7,525 nucleotides of DNA from assembly GCA_900320415.1 (NCBI GenBank), contig ONSE01000082.1, positions 1-7,525 on the forward strand, written 5' to 3'. This DNA is from an uncultured Eubacteriales bacterium (GTDB lineage Bacteria > Bacillota > Clostridia > Oscillospirales > Acutalibacteraceae). Made by a program: the position numbers and the translations under genes. Shown here piece by piece: positions 5,546-7,525 of the stretch (its first letter is position 1; each line of letters begins with the position of its first letter). A model generated the notes under the pieces. It did not search any database, was not told the origin of the DNA, and was given only the letters and a program-made list of their open reading frames with translations.

Positions 5546-5573
5546 AAAAAAGCCCGGCCGGAGCCGAGCTTTT
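5546..5573 (-). terminator. Rho-independent terminator of the NifU-like/GGGtGRT operon
   Basis: In the minus-strand RNA, AAAAGCUCGGC pairs with GCCGGGCUUUU as an 11-bp stem with one U-G wobble, closed by a UCCG tetraloop of the stable UNCG type, and the 3' side continues into a U run. It lies about 43 bp after the GGGtGRT stop codon. On the plus strand the wobble becomes a C-A mismatch, so the signal is directional. Confidence 0.92.
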
Positions 5574-5615
5574 CGTGAACGGAACGGGAGCCCGCTCCGG
5601 TTTGAATTGTTACAA

Positions 5616-6614
5616 TCAGCCGAGGCTGTTCTGGATCGCAACGGCAACGGCAACGGTAGCGCCAACCATCGGGTTGTTGCCCATGCCGAGGAAGCCCATC
5701 ATCTCAACGTGCGCGGGAACGGAGGAGGATCCTGCGAACTGCGCGTCGGAATGCATACGGCCCATGGTGTCTGTCATACCATAGGAAGCGGGGCCTGCCG
5801 CCATGTTATCGGGATGCAGGGTTCTGCCTGTGCCGCCGCCGGAAGCAACGGAGAAATACTTCTTGCCCTGCTCATTGCACTCTTTCTTGTAGGTGCCCGC
5901 AACGGGGTGCTGGAATCTGGTGGGGTTGGTGGAGTTACCGGTGATGGAAACGTCAACACCTTCCTTGTGCATGATGGCAACGCCTTCACGGACGTCGTCA
6001 GCGCCGTAGCAGCGAACGTTGGAGCGCTCACCTGTGGAGTAGGGAGTTTCCTTCACGATGGTCAGCTCACCGGTGTAGTAATCGAACTGGGTCTGAACAT
6101 AAGTGAAGCCGTTGATTCTGGAGATAATCTGAGCGGCGTCCTTGCCAAGACCGTTGAGGATAACGCGCAGGGGCTCCTGACGGACCTTGTTGGCGTTACG
6201 AACGATACCGATAGCGCCTTCCGCGGCAGCGAAGGACTCGTGGCCCGCGAGGAACGCGAAGCACTTGGTGTCGTTGCTGAGGAGCATCGCAGCGAGATTG
6301 CCGTGGCCGAGACCGACCTTACGGTTTTCGGCAACAGAACCGTCGATACAGAAGCTCTGGAGACCTACGCCGATGTACTTGGCAGCCTCTTCCGCGTTCT
6401 TCGCGCCAGCCTTCAGGGCGATAGCGGCGCCTACGCAGTATGCCCAGCATACGTTCTCAAAGCAGATGGGCTGGATGCCCTTGGCGATCTCATAGGGATC
6501 AAAACCGGCTGCCTTGCAGATTTCACGGCTCTCCTCTACGGAAGCGATACCGTACTCCTCGAGAACACCGTTGATTTTTTCAATACGTCTGTCATAGTTT
6601 TCAAATAAGCTCAT
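5616..6614 (-). CDS. GGGtGRT family protein
   Basis: This 332-aa protein carries the signature of the GGGtGRT family, GGGTGRT at residues 259-265, in the setting SVASGGGTGRTLHPDN. The family is conserved in anaerobic bacteria and archaea and has no established biochemical function that I know of. The protein has eight Cys; three form C51-x4-C56-x3-C60 near the N-terminus, next to Gly/Ala-rich helices, and others are C33, C89, C118, C202 and C246. Further Gly-rich stretches are GLGHGN (101-106), LNGLGKDAA (153-161) and GFLGMGNNP at the C-terminus. There is no signal peptide or obvious TM helix. The start at 6614 is set by GGAGG 8 nt upstream and gives MSLFENYDRR; the frame stays open upstream but that part lies in the preceding gene. 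It follows the NifU-like gene by 13 bp and is closed by a strong terminator. Pairing with a scaffold-like protein suggests a Fe-S or metal-linked role, which is inference. Confidence 0.93.
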   Translation of the reverse strand: MSLFENYDRRIEKINGVLEEYGIASVEESREICKAAGFDPYEIAKGIQPICFENVCWAYCVGAAIALKAGAKNAEEAAKYIGVGLQSFCIDGSVAENRKVGLGHGNLAAMLLSNDTKCFAFLAGHESFAAAEGAIGIVRNANKVRQEPLRVILNGLGKDAAQIISRINGFTYVQTQFDYYTGELTIVKETPYSTGERSNVRCYGADDVREGVAIMHKEGVDVSITGNSTNPTRFQHPVAGTYKKECNEQGKKYFSVASGGGTGRTLHPDNMAAGPASYGMTDTMGRMHSDAQFAGSSSVPAHVEMMGFLGMGNNPMVGATVAVAVAIQNSLG

Positions 6615-6627
6615 GCTGCACACCTCC

Positions 6628-7320
6628 TTATTCCTTACGCGGATCGATGTACTTCGCCGCGTTGTCAAACTGGCCGTAGTGACCCTTTGCCTTTTCAAGA
6701 GCATCATTAGCGTCCATGCCGCCCTTGATGAAGTCCATCATCTTGCCGAGGCTGACGAACTCATAGCCGATAATCTCGTTGTCTTCGTTCAAGGCAACGC
6801 GTGTGCAGTAGCCCTCTGTCATTTCAAGATAGCGGGGGCCCTTTTCCTTGGTAGCGAACATGGTACCTACCTGTGAGCGCAGACCCTTGCCGAGATCCTC
6901 GAGGGAAGCGCCGACGAGCAGACCGCCCTCAGAAAAGGCGCTCTGGGTTCTGCCGTATACGATCTGCAGGAACAGCTCTCTCATAGCGGTGTTGATAGCG
7001 TCGCATACGAGGTCGGTGTTGAGCGCCTCGAGCAGCGTCTTGCCGATGAGAATCTCAGAAGCCATCGCGGCAGAGTGGGTCATGCCCGAGCAGCCGATGG
7101 TCTCAACCAAAGCTTCCTCGATAATGCCGTTCTTTACGTTGAGGGTCAGCTTGCAGGCGCCCTGCTGGGGAGCGCACCAGCCGATACCGTGAGTAAAGCC
7201 GGAAATGTCCTTGATTTCTTTTGCCTGTACCCAATTGCCCTCTTCGGGAATCGGAGCGGGTCCGTGATACGCGCCCTTGGCTACGGGGCACATATTCGTT
7301 ACTTCTGCTGTGTAATACAT
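6628..7320 (-). CDS. NifU/IscU-like iron-sulfur cluster assembly scaffold protein
   Basis: This 230-aa protein contains an IscU/NifU-N-like core: CKLTLNVKNGIIEEALVETIGCSG at about residues 56-79 matches the scaffold pattern in which a beta hairpin leads to the conserved GC(S/G) Cys (C77), and a helix rich in Ala/Ser follows (MTHSAAMAS). Cys residues are C11, C49, C56, C77, C106 and C172. The ACGD element around the first scaffold Cys is not present in its usual form (WCAPQQGACK), so the ligand may be C49 or C56. The protein is much longer than IscU (about 130 aa). Extra regions are an N-terminal segment and a C-terminal half with ATKEKGPRYLEMTEGYC (156-172). The start at 7320 has GGAGG 8 nt ahead, while ATG 7326 would have only 2 nt. 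It is the first gene of a two-gene operon with GGGtGRT. I would not call it the housekeeping scaffold, since no cysteine desulfurase gene adjoins it in the window. Confidence 0.85.
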   Translation of the reverse strand: MYYTAEVTNMCPVAKGAYHGPAPIPEEGNWVQAKEIKDISGFTHGIGWCAPQQGACKLTLNVKNGIIEEALVETIGCSGMTHSAAMASEILIGKTLLEALNTDLVCDAINTAMRELFLQIVYGRTQSAFSEGGLLVGASLEDLGKGLRSQVGTMFATKEKGPRYLEMTEGYCTRVALNEDNEIIGYEFVSLGKMMDFIKGGMDANDALEKAKGHYGQFDNAAKYIDPRKE

Positions 7321-7328
7321 TAGCATTT

Positions 7329-7333
7329 CCTCC
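7329..7333 (-). promoter_or_regulatory. Shine-Dalgarno site fixing the NifU-like start
   Basis: GGAGG on the minus strand lies 8 nt before ATG 7320 but only 2 nt before ATG 7326, so the second ATG is the likely start and the product begins MYYTAEVTNM. The next gene has an identical site at 6623-6627, also 8 nt from its ATG. Confidence 0.82.
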
Positions 7334-7395
7334 TTAGAATTTAATAAAAGCCGACAACATCCGCGTGAATCGCAGATATCATCAGCTCAAAACAG

Positions 7396-7427
7396 CGGTT
7401 AAGGCAACCGATAGGATAACGATATCC
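7396..7427 (-). promoter_or_regulatory. Paired hairpins in a 110-nt leader
   Basis: The leader from about 7430 to 7321 begins with two adjacent perfect 5-bp hairpins in the minus-strand RNA. GGAUA-UCGU-UAUCC uses 7414-7427 and CGGUU-GCCUU-AACCG uses 7396-7410. GUGG at the predicted 5' end could also pair with a CACGC at 7363-7367 to close a multi-branch fold, but only if transcription starts a little upstream of 7430. I recognise no riboswitch class and no terminator before the ribosome-binding site. It is a structured leader of unknown role, or partly chance. Confidence 0.35.
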
Positions 7428-7436
7428 CACGCTTCA

Positions 7437-7465
7437 ATTATAGACGAGATAACGAAATAAGTCAA
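7437..7465 (-). promoter_or_regulatory. Promoter of the NifU-like/GGGtGRT operon
   Basis: The minus strand reads TTGACT (7460-7465), 17 bp, then a perfect TATAAT (7437-7442). The predicted start is G at about 7430, leaving a 110-nt leader. This is the strongest promoter in the window by match to consensus and fits high expression. Confidence 0.85.
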
Positions 7466-7484
7466 TAGTAAAATTCACTTATTT
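7455..7484. promoter_or_regulatory. Near-palindromic candidate operator over the -35
   Basis: AAATAAGT (7455-7462) and ACTTATTT (7477-7484) are perfect 8-bp inverted arms. Inside them AAT (7464-7466) and ATT (7473-7475) also pair, giving 12-bp arms with a single C/C mismatch around a 6-bp centre. The site covers the -35 box (7460-7465) of the operon promoter, the usual place for repression. The regulator is unknown. An AT-rich chance palindrome is the alternative. Confidence 0.5.
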
Positions 7485-7525
7485 GGCACAGATATCTAAA
7501 ATATTCCAATGACAAAGCGCGGGAA

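Noticed and set aside
5355..6608. Open frame of 417 codons on the plus strand
   Set aside because: It lies opposite the GGGtGRT gene, which has a family signature, a perfect ribosome-binding site and a terminator. The plus-strand translation is low-complexity Gly/Val/Asn-rich text with no recognisable fold.
6615..6707. 31-residue N-terminal extension of the GGGtGRT protein
   Set aside because: It overlaps the coding end of the NifU-like gene and is Arg/Thr-rich shadow sequence. GGAGG 8 nt before ATG 6614 fixes the start.
1..7525. CRISPR array, tRNA or rRNA genes, prophage or defence genes
   Set aside because: I looked for regularly spaced repeats, tRNA-type CCA/T-arm patterns, and integrase or nuclease motifs, and saw none in the window.

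Overview
The window looks like a piece of chromosome from a Gram-positive anaerobe of the class Clostridia, probably a gut Oscillospirales/Ruminococcaceae-type bacterium. The reasons are sigma-A-like promoters, Shine-Dalgarno sites (GGAG/GGAGG) that mostly sit 8 nt before the start, moderate GC, a TarI-like polyol-phosphate module, a CPBP protease, and a GGGtGRT gene next to a NifU-like scaffold gene. The taxonomy is inferred from gene content, not computed.

Region 1 (1-2795, minus strand) is a sugar/polyol-phosphate activation cluster. In transcription order it holds a TarI-like cytidylyltransferase, an extended SDR epimerase/dehydratase overlapping it by 11 bp, a second IspD/TarI-family cytidylyltransferase behind its own promoter, and the first 26 codons of an MDR-type (TarJ-like) dehydrogenase cut by the window edge. 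Together they suggest synthesis of a CDP-activated polyol or modified sugar for a teichoic-acid-like or capsular polymer.

Region 2 (2797-4404) starts with a divergent promoter region carrying an 18-bp overlapping inverted repeat between the two -35 boxes. It drives a plus-strand pair, a CPBP intramembrane protease and tadA (tRNA adenosine deaminase), which ends at a strong terminator.

Region 3 (4403-5328) is a divergent pair: a small minus-strand protein with a signal peptide and one membrane segment, and a plus-strand protein of 181 aa with papain/C39-like Cys-His-Asn motifs and no recognisable ribosome-binding site. Their 5' ends lie within about 30-60 bp of each other, and the minus-strand promoter overlaps the start of the plus-strand gene.

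Region 4 (5329-5573) has no convincing gene. It holds a 108-bp MITE-like element with 18-bp terminal inverted repeats and a TTAT duplication, a second hairpin, and the terminator of the next operon.

Region 5 (5546-7484, minus strand) is a two-gene operon, NifU-like scaffold then GGGtGRT protein. It has a near-consensus promoter, a 30-bp near-palindrome over its -35, a 110-nt leader with small hairpins, and matching GGAGG sites with 8-nt spacing at both genes. This operon and the Cys-protease/small membrane protein pair are the parts least explained by known biology.
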